The position numbers and the translations under genes were made by a program. This document shows positions 52,770-61,184 of a DNA stretch of 64,000 nt, piece after piece. The stretch covers positions 1 through 64,000 of the forward strand of contig JAZKEO010000006.1 in NCBI GenBank assembly GCA_040386975.1, read 5' to 3'. The notes beneath the pieces are model-generated. The model was not told the DNA's origin. It ran no database searches and saw nothing but the letters and a program-made list of their open reading frames with translations. Positions within the stretch are counted from its first letter, which is position 1. Each line of letters begins with the position of its first letter. This DNA comes from M2408 sp040386975. GTDB lineage: Bacteria > Bacteroidota > Bacteroidia > Flavobacteriales_D > Crocinitomicaceae.

Positions 52770-52797
52770 TTGACTTTCAAAAATTTTATTATATTTG
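52770..52797 (+). promoter_or_regulatory. Bacteroidota promoter for the C10 peptidase operon
   Basis: TTG at 52770-52772 and TATATTTG at 52790-52797, spaced 17 bases. This is the best -33/-7 pair in the window. The leader to the ATG at 52875 is about 70 bases. Confidence 0.65.
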
Positions 52798-52874
52798 TGT
52801 AGCTTAGCTCTTTTGATTTTTTTTTAAAATCTGAGTCAAATACATTTATTTTATCGTTTCAACATCCAATTCCT

Positions 52875-55430
52875 ATGAAAAAAATAATTCTACTTTCAGG
52901 ATTTTTTAGTCTTTTTAGTACCTTAATTTTCGCAAAACATGTTGATGAAAATCAAGCAAGAGAAGTTGGTCAAGCTTTTTTAAAAAGCAAACAACTTACT
53001 ATAGATGTCTCAAATTTGCAACTGATTTACAAGTCAAATTCAAATGAAGCTACTTATTTTTATGTTTTTAACATAAATCATGGATTTATCATTGTTTCAG
53101 GAGACGATCATGTAAGTCCTGTTTTAGCCTATTCAAATAATAAAACGTTTGATTTGCAAAACATTCCACAAAATGTTCAAAAATGGCTTGAAGAATATAA
53201 AAATCAAATCCGTTATGTGATCGAGAATAATGTTGAAGCCGATGAGGAAACTAAAGCTAAATGGGAAAATTTATTAAATAAAACTCAAAGCGAAAGTATT
53301 GAAAAATCTGCTGTTGCTCCTTTGATGCAAACAACTTGGGATCAATCACCTTATGTTAATGCAATGTGTCCTGGCGGTTCTGTAACTGGTTGCGTTGCAA
53401 CTGCAATGGCTCAAATCATGAAATATTGGAATTACCCAGCAACCGGTTCAGGGTTTCACTCCTATAATCATGCAACTTATGGTACCTTATCAGCTAATTT
53501 TGCTGCTTCAACTTACAATTGGAGTTCCATGCCAAATGATGTAAACAGTGCAAATTCTGCTGTAGCCAAATTAATGTCTGATGTTGGAATAAGTGTAGAT
53601 ATGGATTACAGCCCTCAATCGAGTGGAGCTTACGTAATTTCATCAGCTAGTCCTGTTACAAATTGTTCTGAATATGCACTTGAAACTTATTTTGGTTATA
53701 AAACAACCTTACAAGGGATTAAAAAATCGAGTTATACACAATCAGATTGGGTAAATTTATTAAAAGCAGAATTGACTGCTGGACGACCAATTTTGTACGC
53801 AGGTTTTGGTTCCGGTGGCGGACATTGTTTTGTTGCCGACGGCTTTGACAATAGTGATTATTTTCACATGAATTGGGGATGGGGAGGTTATTATGATGGA
53901 TACTTTTTAATTACTGCTTTAAATCCAACAGGAACAGGAACGGGTGGTGGAACAGGTGGTTTCAATAGTGGACATCAGGCTGTAATCGGAATCGAACCTC
54001 CTTCAGCAGCACCCTTAACATACGATTTAGAACTGTATGATTTCTTAACACCTTCAGCGACAATTATCGATTATGGAGCTGCCTTTTCAGTAAGTACTAA
54101 TGTCAGCAATATAGGTGGTGCAAATTTTTCAGGAGATTATTCGATAGCCATTTTTGATGATGCTTCCAATTTTATTGATTACGTGGAAATAAAATTGGCA
54201 TTCAATTTAGCGGCAGGAAATCATTATACTAATAATTTAGTGTTTTCAAATGCTGGTTTATTGAGTATGTTACCCGGAAATTATTACATAGGCTTGTATT
54301 ATCGTCCTTCAGGAGGAAATTGGACTCAAGTTAATCCAACAGGTTCTTATTCAAATTGGGTTCCAATTACAATTGCTAACCCAAATGATATTGAGCTTAA
54401 TTCTGCAATGACTGTTTTTCCCGGATCAACTTTGATGCAAGGACAGCCAGCTTCAGTAAATCTAAATATTATTAATGATGGTACATCTGATTTTATTGGA
54501 GATTATTCTGTTAGTTTGTATGATTTAGATGGTGCTTTTATGCAATCTATAGAAATCATTTCAGAAACGGACGGACTTCCTCCAACTTATACATATAATG
54601 ATCCCTATTTAACGTTTAGTACTTCATCGATTAATGTTGCACCAGGAACCTATTTACTAGCTGTACAGCATTATCAAGATGGAGAAGGCTGGGAATTAAC
54701 AGGTTCAAGTTATTACCAAAACCCGATTAAAGTAACGGTTGTTGCACCAGGTTTACAAGCTGATATCTTTGAAGTGAATAATGATGTTTCACAGGCCTAC
54801 AATCTCCCACTCACTTTTAGTGGAAATTCAGCCACTCAAAATACGAACGGAACGAATATTCACATTGAAAGTGATAATGATTATTTTAAACTTGTTTTAG
54901 CAGCAGGTTTTGACTATTCAATAGACGCAAGGCTTCACGATTCATACAATAGTGGAAATGGAAATATTTATTCTGTTGATGCTTTATTTTCTTATTCAGG
55001 CGATGGAGTAAATTGGTCTGATGCATTTGATGATTTATTGACCAATAACATTGTAATGAATAATGGAGGAACACTTTATTTTCATGTGGCGCCATATTTT
55101 TCTGGTGAGACAGGAACGTATTTGTTGGATATGACTTTAGATAGAACGATAACAACTTCAATATCAGAAAATAAGGAACTTGCTGATTTAATCAAAGTGT
55201 TTCCTAATCCAGCGAAGGAATTTGTGACAATCGAATTGAGTGAATTCCAAGGAGAAGTTGAATCCATTGATTTGTTTAATATTCAAGGTATTAAAGTTGA
55301 TACAAAGATTCTTTTAGAGAAAGAAAAAATCTTGAATTTAAGTTTGCGAAATTATGCTGAAGGAGTTTATTTCATTCGATTTAATTCAAAGGAAGGAATT
55401 TTAACTAAGAAAATAATCGTTAAAAAATGA
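52875..55430 (+). CDS. C10 family cysteine peptidase with type IX secretion sorting domain
   Basis: Streptopain-like secreted peptidase. Signal peptide (to FAK, about residue 21); propeptide (about 22-145) with the inhibitor fold (QAREVGQAFLKSK, NHGFIIVSGDDHVSPVLAYS); catalytic domain with Cys173 in GSVTGCVATAMAQ and His317 in GGGHCFVADGF followed by FHMNWGWGG; then two CARDB-like or Ig-like beta domains and a pre-peptidase-like C-terminal domain (SDNDYFKLVL). The last 75 residues are a T9SS type A sorting domain (VFPNPAKEF to GILTKKIIVKK). 851 residues. A lipoprotein gene overlaps its end by 4 bases. Confidence 0.92.
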   Translation: MKKIILLSGFFSLFSTLIFAKHVDENQAREVGQAFLKSKQLTIDVSNLQLIYKSNSNEATYFYVFNINHGFIIVSGDDHVSPVLAYSNNKTFDLQNIPQNVQKWLEEYKNQIRYVIENNVEADEETKAKWENLLNKTQSESIEKSAVAPLMQTTWDQSPYVNAMCPGGSVTGCVATAMAQIMKYWNYPATGSGFHSYNHATYGTLSANFAASTYNWSSMPNDVNSANSAVAKLMSDVGISVDMDYSPQSSGAYVISSASPVTNCSEYALETYFGYKTTLQGIKKSSYTQSDWVNLLKAELTAGRPILYAGFGSGGGHCFVADGFDNSDYFHMNWGWGGYYDGYFLITALNPTGTGTGGGTGGFNSGHQAVIGIEPPSAAPLTYDLELYDFLTPSATIIDYGAAFSVSTNVSNIGGANFSGDYSIAIFDDASNFIDYVEIKLAFNLAAGNHYTNNLVFSNAGLLSMLPGNYYIGLYYRPSGGNWTQVNPTGSYSNWVPITIANPNDIELNSAMTVFPGSTLMQGQPASVNLNIINDGTSDFIGDYSVSLYDLDGAFMQSIEIISETDGLPPTYTYNDPYLTFSTSSINVAPGTYLLAVQHYQDGEGWELTGSSYYQNPIKVTVVAPGLQADIFEVNNDVSQAYNLPLTFSGNSATQNTNGTNIHIESDNDYFKLVLAAGFDYSIDARLHDSYNSGNGNIYSVDALFSYSGDGVNWSDAFDDLLTNNIVMNNGGTLYFHVAPYFSGETGTYLLDMTLDRTITTSISENKELADLIKVFPNPAKEFVTIELSEFQGEVESIDLFNIQGIKVDTKILLEKEKILNLSLRNYAEGVYFIRFNSKEGILTKKIIVKK

Positions 55431-55921
55431 GAATAATTTGTATTTTATTACTCGGAATTTTAGTTGGCTGTAAGTTAAGAAAACAGATGAAAGTTGAATT
55501 GGTTGAACCTTTGTTTACCTCTGGCCCTCCAACTTTAATTTATAAAACAAAAAAAGACTACAGCAAATTGGTTCCTGTAATTTTATCTGACGACAAAACA
55601 AAAATCGTTTCCTTTCCACATCAAAGTGATTTAAAAAAAGGAGCTCAATTAAGTGTTCCAACGGCTTTAAACACGAATTATTACCTCGATAATCGTGGAA
55701 TTGGATTAAATGTTGCGTTTTTGAAATATACCTATAAGGAATATTCAGAACTTGATTCTATACCAAATGCAAACGAATTATTCTCTCTGATTGTCGATAG
55801 TGATCCGTTGGTAAAATTGTGTGATTGCGGAAATAGAAATACGTTTACAGATATCGTTCCACAGTTAAATTTATTAATCACAAAAAACGAATTGAGAAAA
55901 AGATGTAAAGTTTTAAAATGA
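55427..55921 (+). CDS. small lipoprotein translationally coupled to the C10 peptidase
   Basis: A lipobox (ILLLGILVGC) marks it as a lipoprotein of 164 residues. The body (PPTLIYKTKKDYSKLVPVIL, KTKIVSFPHQSDLK, YLDNRGIGLNVAFLKYTYKEY, DPLVKLCDCGNRNTFTD) looks like an uncharacterised family that is widespread in Bacteroidota. The ATG overlaps the peptidase stop as ATGA. Inhibitors of C10 peptidases are often encoded next door (Spi in Streptococcus, Bfi in Bacteroides), so an inhibitor role is possible here, but the family's spread beyond C10 genes argues against a dedicated one. Confidence 0.65.
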   Translation: MRIICILLLGILVGCKLRKQMKVELVEPLFTSGPPTLIYKTKKDYSKLVPVILSDDKTKIVSFPHQSDLKKGAQLSVPTALNTNYYLDNRGIGLNVAFLKYTYKEYSELDSIPNANELFSLIVDSDPLVKLCDCGNRNTFTDIVPQLNLLITKNELRKRCKVLK

Positions 55922-56020
55922 ATTTAACTTTTGGCACAATTTTTACTAATTAAAAACAATATTATAAGATTTAACATGAACACGAAGTCTCACGAATACC
56001 TTACTTTTAATTTAAAAATA

Positions 56021-56746
56021 ATGAGTAAAAAATCAATCTATTTATCAGCATTACTCTTGGCAGGAAGCTCAAGTTTTTCTATTGCTCAAATCCCAAATTT
56101 AAAGAAAGTTGGCGAAAAAGTTGGTGTAACAAAAACAAGTTCTCTTTCAGAAGATGAGGTAGGAAGGGCTTTGAAGGAAGCTTTAAATCGAGGAATTGAA
56201 AAAGGCGTAAGTCAACTTTCAAAAGCGGATGGCTATTTCAAAGATCCACAAATCAAATTACTTATGCCTGACGAAGCGAAAGGAGTTGAGGACAAGTTAA
56301 GAAAAATGGGTCAAGGAGCAAAAGTTGATGAGGCGATTGAATCCATGAATCGTGCAGCTGAAGATGCTGCAAATGGAGCAAAAGATTTGTTTGTGGAAGC
56401 GATTAAAAACTTAAGTTTAAAAGATGTAATGAACATTTTGAATGGTGCTGATGATGCAGCAACTCAATTTTTAAGCACAAATACACGTTCGCAATTGTTT
56501 GAAAAATTTAAACCAGTAATCAAAGTTTCACTTGATAAAGTCGGAGCAACTAAACATTGGACAACTGTTTTTACTGCTTACAATGCGATTCCATTGGTGA
56601 AAAAAGTAAATCCAGATTTAGTGGAATATGCTACTAATAAAGCGATTGACGGTTTATTTATTCAAATTGCTAAAGAAGAATTAGAAATTCGTAAAAATCC
56701 AGCAGCACGAGTTACAGATTTACTAAAAAAGGTTTTTACTAAATAA
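56021..56746 (+). CDS. exported DUF4197 family protein
   Basis: Signal peptide (MSKKSIYLSALLLAGSSSFSIAQ) followed by a DUF4197 domain, an all-helical family of unknown function: LSEDEVGRALKEALNRGIEKGVSQLSKADGYFKDPQIKLLMP, MNRAAEDAANGAKDLFVEAI, and DGLFIQIAKEELEIRKNP. The start at 56021 is chosen so that the signal peptide is N-terminal; a TTG at 55931 would add 30 residues. It is about 100 bases after the lipoprotein gene. Confidence 0.83.
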   Translation: MSKKSIYLSALLLAGSSSFSIAQIPNLKKVGEKVGVTKTSSLSEDEVGRALKEALNRGIEKGVSQLSKADGYFKDPQIKLLMPDEAKGVEDKLRKMGQGAKVDEAIESMNRAAEDAANGAKDLFVEAIKNLSLKDVMNILNGADDAATQFLSTNTRSQLFEKFKPVIKVSLDKVGATKHWTTVFTAYNAIPLVKKVNPDLVEYATNKAIDGLFIQIAKEELEIRKNPAARVTDLLKKVFTK

Positions 56747-56760
56747 TCCTAGGACAAAAT

Positions 56761-57321
56761 ATGATCCAAATTGCAATAATTTCTTCCAGCATTAGAAAGG
56801 ATAGAAAAAGCAACCGAGTAGCCCTCTTTTTTAAATATTATTTAGAGGAAAATAATTTGGCTCAAGTCGATCTTTTAGATTTGAAAGAGTATGCTTTTCC
56901 TTTATTTGATGAAAGATTAAAATTTCAGGAAAATCCAAGTGCAAACACACTCGATTTTGCTGAAAAAATTAGAAAGTCTGATGGTGTAATTATCGTTAGT
57001 CCAGAATACAATGGTTCCATTCCTGCAAGTCTAAAAAATGTGATTGATTTATTGACAGATGATTGGAAAGGAAAACCTATTGCCATTTCAACCGTTTCTT
57101 CAGGAATTTTTGCAGGTTCACAAGTTCTTGGGGCAATTCAATTTACACTTTGGAAAATACGTGCTTGGACAGTTCCAGCATTATTTCCTGTGCCAGAAAT
57201 TGAAAAGAGCTTTGATGAAAACGGGAATCCTAGCGACAAAACCACAAGTGAAAAAAGAGCCTTAAATTTCTTAAACGAACTTTTTTGGTGTATCGAAGCA
57301 AAAAAGCGAATGATTAACTAA
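56761..57321 (+). CDS. NADPH-dependent FMN reductase family protein
   Basis: Flavodoxin-fold oxidoreductase. It begins IQIAIISSSIRKDRKSNRVALFF, the flavin phosphate loop, and has the ribityl/isoalloxazine motif SPEYNGSIPASLKNVIDLL. The 186 residues match the NAD(P)H:quinone/FMN reductase (ChrR, YwqN) group, which reduces FMN, quinones or xenobiotics. It starts 14 bases after the DUF4197 gene and may share its transcript. Confidence 0.88.
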   Translation: MIQIAIISSSIRKDRKSNRVALFFKYYLEENNLAQVDLLDLKEYAFPLFDERLKFQENPSANTLDFAEKIRKSDGVIIVSPEYNGSIPASLKNVIDLLTDDWKGKPIAISTVSSGIFAGSQVLGAIQFTLWKIRAWTVPALFPVPEIEKSFDENGNPSDKTTSEKRALNFLNELFWCIEAKKRMIN

Positions 57322-57327
57322 ATTTCG

Positions 57328-57335
57328 TATCTTTG
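57328..57335 (+). promoter_or_regulatory. -7 promoter element for the coiled-coil exported protein gene
   Basis: TATCTTTG, exact TAnnTTTG, 36 bases before the ATG at 57372 and 6 bases after the reductase stop. Confidence 0.45.
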
Positions 57336-57371
57336 AAGCCCTAAAAATAATTTCAAACCAATATAAAACAA

Positions 57372-58682
57372 ATGAATATCTCTAAAATTACCTTAATTGG
57401 ACTTTTTTCTCTGTCCTTTTTTAGCTTAAATGCTCAAATTAAAATTCAAAAGCCAAGTTTAAAAATCAATACTGGAAGTGGAACACAAGAAATAAACTTT
57501 GGAAAAGACCCAAGTGGTTTATTTACAATGGTTTCAGATGATCCAAGTGCGGTTTCGCATAGAAGAATTGCAGTTGAAAATTTAGAAAAGTTGGAGACGG
57601 AATACAAAAATGCATCTGTCAATTACGAAGTAATTTCTAAATTAATTAAAGAAACGGAAAGAGAATTAGGTTATGTGAAACAATTGGAGCCAAAAGCAAA
57701 ATCTGAAAAATATTACGAGCGTTATACACCAATTAAAGAAAAATCGGATAAAGATTTGGCTGTTTATGATCAAGTTTTGAAATCTGAAGATCAACTAAGA
57801 AATGATTTTAAAACTTCTTTAGACTACAAAGCGCCATCAGTAGAAAGTTATGGAACAGATAATTATAGTGGTGTTAAATGTTATTGTAGATACAATAATT
57901 CATCAACGAAATCACATGCTGATTATTTGACTTCAAAAGCAGAATATGAAAAATTAACAGCTCAACTAATCGGTTATAAAGACAGTGAAACACAAACTGT
58001 AATGAATAATTTAGAAACGTGTTTAAAAAACGGTAATAAATATGCAATTTGGGCTTCTAAAGAAAATTTAACTAAAGAAATTACAGAATACAATACAAAA
58101 AGTGGTGCTTCTGAACCAAGTAAAGTGATTACAAGATGTGAAAAATATATCGCTGGGTTGAGAAATATCGAAGCTGATAAAAGTTTAGATTTAAGTGCGG
58201 AAGCTAAAACAGCGTTGACTGAAGGAATTAAAAATGTTACTAAAACAAAAACAGATTTAGAAACATATATCAGCAGTGGAGCTTTTAAAAAGTATGAGGC
58301 AAAAATCCATGCAGACAAAATTGCAAAAGTATTTTTACCAAAAGCAGTTACTGTAAATGCAAAATTGGAAGAGGGAGCAAAAGCTTACATTAAAGGTACT
58401 GAATTTGCAGATTACCTTAAAGGTCGTGGTGATGGAGCTGTAGCTTCAACTGTGAAAGCTGTAACATTGACAAAAGAACAAATCGTTGTAAAAAATGATT
58501 TTGACTTACCAAAATATCAATATCACGAAATTTGGGTTTCTTACAAAGGTGCTGATGGAAAGTGTTATATGACAGCTGTTTACGCAAGTTACACTTATAA
58601 AGGTGGTGGAACTTATGCAACAGTTCCAACTTGGGGAGCTGATGCACCAGAAGAGATGTCTTGCTTGAACGTAAGTAAATAA
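57372..58682 (+). CDS. exported coiled-coil protein of unknown function
   Basis: Signal peptide (ISKITLIGLFSLSFFSLNAQ), then long helical stretches with heptad character (about residues 60-130 and 190-330, for example RRIAVENLEKLETEYKNASVNYEV) rich in Lys and Glu, and a C-terminal beta-rich part (YHEIWVSYKGADGKCYMTAVYASYTYKGGG). Four cysteines are present, two of them close together (VKCYCRY). I do not recognise a family. It has its own promoter and ends three bases before a family B repeat. Confidence 0.62.
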   Translation: MNISKITLIGLFSLSFFSLNAQIKIQKPSLKINTGSGTQEINFGKDPSGLFTMVSDDPSAVSHRRIAVENLEKLETEYKNASVNYEVISKLIKETERELGYVKQLEPKAKSEKYYERYTPIKEKSDKDLAVYDQVLKSEDQLRNDFKTSLDYKAPSVESYGTDNYSGVKCYCRYNNSSTKSHADYLTSKAEYEKLTAQLIGYKDSETQTVMNNLETCLKNGNKYAIWASKENLTKEITEYNTKSGASEPSKVITRCEKYIAGLRNIEADKSLDLSAEAKTALTEGIKNVTKTKTDLETYISSGAFKKYEAKIHADKIAKVFLPKAVTVNAKLEEGAKAYIKGTEFADYLKGRGDGAVASTVKAVTLTKEQIVVKNDFDLPKYQYHEIWVSYKGADGKCYMTAVYASYTYKGGGTYATVPTWGADAPEEMSCLNVSK

Positions 58683-58685
58683 TTA

Positions 58686-58828
58686 CGGACTTCTAAAAAA
58701 TGCTTTTTCTTCGTTGAACTTTAATTTTAAAAATGCTCATTTACAAATGTAAACTCCGCTTTTAAACCGCGGAGCAGCAACGAAGTTAATCTTGTTCGCC
58801 TCAAAAAATCTAATTTTTAGAAATCCTT
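58686..58828 (+). repeat. MITE-like element, family B copy 3
   Basis: Same orientation as copy 1. Shared blocks: TTCTAAAAAATGCTTTTTCTT, CGTTGAACTTTAATTTTAAAAA, CTCATTTACAAATGTAAACTC, then a copy-specific CCGCGGAGCAGCAACGAAG hairpin, then CTCAAAAAATCTAATTTTTAG. It is flanked by TTA on both sides and begins 3 bases after the preceding stop codon. Confidence 0.68.
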
Positions 58829-58842
58829 AGGAATAATTTTGT

Positions 58843-58877
58843 AAAAACGTTTAGCAAATGAGCTAAACGTTTTTTTG
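58843..58877. terminator. strong terminator hairpin
   Basis: Stem AAAAACGTTTAGC / GCTAAACGTTTTT with a 6-base loop, followed by T and preceded by A, so it can act on both strands. It closes the transcript of the coiled-coil protein gene after the family B repeat. Confidence 0.8.
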
Positions 58878-58895
58878 TTTTAAATCAGTGAAATT

Positions 58896-59411
58896 TTGCT
58901 CGAATTAATAAAAGTGGAACTTGAAGATGTTGAAAAACTTCAAGAAATTTGTATTCAAACCTTCAACGAAAGCTATTTTGACAAAAATAGTGAGGCGAAT
59001 ATGGTTTTGTTTTTAAATGAAAATTTCAATTTAGAAAAGTTAAAAGGTGAGTTGATGAACTCAAATTCAATCTGCTTTTTTGCAAGACAAGCAGAAAATA
59101 TACTCGGCTACCTGAAACTGAATTGGGGAAATTCTCAAACCGAAAAGCAAACTGTAGAAAGTATAGAAATAGAACGGATTTATGTTTTAAAAGAGTTTAA
59201 AGGACAAAAAATTGGTCAAAAACTATTTGATAAAGCAATTGAAATTGCAAAACTCAAGAAAGTAAACTATTTATGGTTGGGAGTTTGGGAGGAAAATTTA
59301 GATGCTTTGCGTTTTTATAAAAAGAATGGTTTGGTAGAATTTGATAAACATATTTTTCAACTAGGAGATGATGCTCAAACAGATATTATGATGAAACTTG
59401 TGCTTAAGTAA
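58896..59411 (+). CDS. GNAT family N-acetyltransferase
   Basis: Gcn5-related acyltransferase of 171 residues. It opens LELIKVELEDVEKLQEICIQTF, has the acetyl-CoA loop in motif A (IERIYVLKEFKGQKIGQKLFDKAIEIA, with the Q-x-x-G-Q/K signature) and the C-terminal WLGVWEENLDALRFYKKNGLVEFD. No ATG lies near this N-terminus, so TTG at 58896 is the start. Substrate not determinable; close relatives include spermidine and protein acetyltransferases. Confidence 0.83.
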   Translation: MLELIKVELEDVEKLQEICIQTFNESYFDKNSEANMVLFLNENFNLEKLKGELMNSNSICFFARQAENILGYLKLNWGNSQTEKQTVESIEIERIYVLKEFKGQKIGQKLFDKAIEIAKLKKVNYLWLGVWEENLDALRFYKKNGLVEFDKHIFQLGDDAQTDIMMKLVLK

Positions 59412-59443
59412 ACTCGTTTGTAAGAAATAGAAAGTAAGAAAAA

Positions 59444-59496
59444 AGACTACAAGATCTAAAAGTCAGGAAAGTCTTGACTTTTGGATCTTGTAGTCT
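59444..59496. repeat. 22-bp perfect-type palindrome between genes
   Basis: AGACTACAAGATCTAAAAGTCA (59444-59465) pairs with 59475-59496 with one G-U-type mismatch and a 9-base loop. There is no T-run after it on the forward strand. It sits between the GNAT and miaE genes and resembles no other copy in the window. Confidence 0.6.
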
Positions 59497-59570
59497 TGAA
59501 TCCTAAAAAGTTGAATCTTTTGTACTTAAAAACTAATCTGATTGTATTACTTTTACATAAAATTTAAAAA

Positions 59571-60152
59571 ATGCTGGGTTTAAAACTTGCAACCGACCCG
59601 AGATGGGTCAATATTGTCGAAACAAACATCGAGGAGATCTTAACTGATCATGCTTGGTGTGAACAAAAAGCGGCTACTAATGCCATTACAATTATCGCAA
59701 ATAATTCGGAACACGAAGATTTAGTGACTGATTTATTGGCTTTGGCAAAAGAAGAAATTGAGCATTTCCAATTGGTTCACGAATTAATTAAAAAACGTGG
59801 TTTTTCACTCGGACCAGAACGCAAAGATTCTTACGTAAATGAACTGTTTAAATTCATGTTAACTGGTGGAAGCAAACAGCAACGTTTGGTCGATAGGCTT
59901 CTTTTTTCAGCTATGATTGAAGCAAGAAGTTGTGAACGATTTAAATTGTTGTCAGAAAAAATTACAGATTCAGAATTGTCTAAGTTTTATTATGATTTAA
60001 TGGTCAGTGAGGCAGGACATTACACCACATTTATTGGCTTTGCTCGCAAATATGGTGGAAATATTGATGTAAATAAGCGTTGGAACGAATGGCTTAAATT
60101 TGAATCAGAAGTCATCAAAAACTACGGAAAAGAAGAAACAATTCATGGATAA
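59571..60152 (+). CDS. miaE: tRNA-(ms2io6A)-hydroxylase MiaE
   Basis: Ferritin-like non-heme di-iron monooxygenase that hydroxylates the isopentenyl group of ms2i6A37 in tRNA. Diagnostic opening LATDPRWVNIVETNIEEILTDHAWCEQKAA. Di-iron ligands are carried by four helices: EQKAA, KEEIEHFQLVH (E..EH), EARSCERF and VSEAGHYTTF (E..GH). 193 residues, usual for the family. The genes for the earlier steps (miaA, miaB) are not in the window. Confidence 0.92.
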   Translation: MLGLKLATDPRWVNIVETNIEEILTDHAWCEQKAATNAITIIANNSEHEDLVTDLLALAKEEIEHFQLVHELIKKRGFSLGPERKDSYVNELFKFMLTGGSKQQRLVDRLLFSAMIEARSCERFKLLSEKITDSELSKFYYDLMVSEAGHYTTFIGFARKYGGNIDVNKRWNEWLKFESEVIKNYGKEETIHG

Positions 60153-60155
60153 ATT

Positions 60156-60488
60156 ATGAAAGTATTTGGTTTAATTTTTATTTGTTTTAGTTCGGTTTAT
60201 GGTTTTTCTCAAAACACAAAAACGGTATCAGATTCAATTGATAAAAAGAAAGAAATTTACCTTGTAGAAGTTGCTTGCGGTGAATGTATGTTTAAAATGA
60301 AAGGGAATTCCTGTGATTTAGCATTAAAATTGGGTAGTGGAAAAACATATTTCATTGATGGAACAAGTATCGACGAACACGGTGATGCACATGCAAAAGA
60401 TGGTTTTTGTAATGCTATTCGAAAAGCTGAGGTACAAGGAGAAATCAAAGACGAGCGTTTCAAAGTAAGTTATTTTAAACTCCTTTAA
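60156..60488 (+). CDS. exported DUF6370 family cysteine-containing protein
   Basis: Signal peptide (MKVFGLIFICFSSVYGFSQ) and a short domain with VEVACGECMFKMKGNSCDLALKL and KDGFCNAIRKAEVQGEI, which matches the DUF6370 pattern. Five conserved-looking cysteines could bind a metal or form disulfides. It begins 3 bases after miaE and is probably cotranscribed, though no functional tie is known. Confidence 0.72.
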   Translation: MKVFGLIFICFSSVYGFSQNTKTVSDSIDKKKEIYLVEVACGECMFKMKGNSCDLALKLGSGKTYFIDGTSIDEHGDAHAKDGFCNAIRKAEVQGEIKDERFKVSYFKLL

Positions 60489-60564
60489 AAAGTATTTATT
60501 TTAAGGCTTTTGCCGTATTTTATTTAAAGAATAAGAAGCGTATTTTTGTTTAAAATAAAATTAT

Positions 60565-60960
60565 ATGAAGAAATCAATCTTAATTTTCGCAAGTTTAATG
60601 CTCGTAATTGCATTATCAAGTTTTAAATCTTCCAGTTCAAAAACTTCTTGGCTCGATGGAAACTGGAAAGGAGAAAAATACCAAGTGAATATGCAAAAAG
60701 CTTGGAAAACGGAACTTACGATCGATACGAAATCCAAAACATTTACTGTTTCTTATCCAGAATTGAATTGCAAAGGATATTTGGTATTAGAAAGTGCAAC
60801 TAAAAATCAAGCAATTTTCATTGAAAAGTTGGATGCTGGATCTTGCATGTCTGATGGCTACATCATGATTAACAAAGTGAGTGAAAAGTTGATTACTTTC
60901 GTTTGCTTGCGTGATAATAAAACACGTTTGGCTTCCTTTTCGACTTTGGAGAAACAATAA
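60565..60960 (+). CDS. small exported protein of unknown function
   Basis: Signal peptide (ILIFASLMLVIALSSFKS) and about 105 residues with a lipocalin-like look: WLDGNWKGEKYQVN, WKTELTIDTKSKTFTVSYPELNCKGYLVLE and a final NKTRLASFSTLEKQ. Cys at NCKG and GSCMSDG may pair. 76 bases after the DUF6370 gene on the same strand. Confidence 0.6.
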   Translation: MKKSILIFASLMLVIALSSFKSSSSKTSWLDGNWKGEKYQVNMQKAWKTELTIDTKSKTFTVSYPELNCKGYLVLESATKNQAIFIEKLDAGSCMSDGYIMINKVSEKLITFVCLRDNKTRLASFSTLEKQ

Positions 60961-60997
60961 AATTTGAATTGATAATAAAACAATGACATAATTTTCA

Positions 60998-61095
60998 CCA
61001 CGGAGAGTAAGAGAAATAGAGATTTTAAAAAATAATATACCGAAAATAACATTGTTATTTTTAACGTATTTCTCTTGATCTCCGACTCTCCGTGG
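60998..61095. repeat. long inverted repeat CCACGGAGAG / CTCTCCGTGG
   Basis: CCACGGAGAG followed by AAGAGAAATA (60998-61019) is answered by TATTTCTCTT and CTCTCCGTGG (61068-61095). CACGGAGAG-type strings are recurrent spacer repeats in Bacteroidota. The rest of the 224-base spacer shows nothing else. Confidence 0.55.
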
Positions 61096-61184
61096 TTCAA
61101 AAACAAAAGAACTTTATTTTTTCAGAATTTCTAGTCTTGTCTATTAAATTTAAGAGTTAAAATGAAAAATCTAAAATTAACTTC

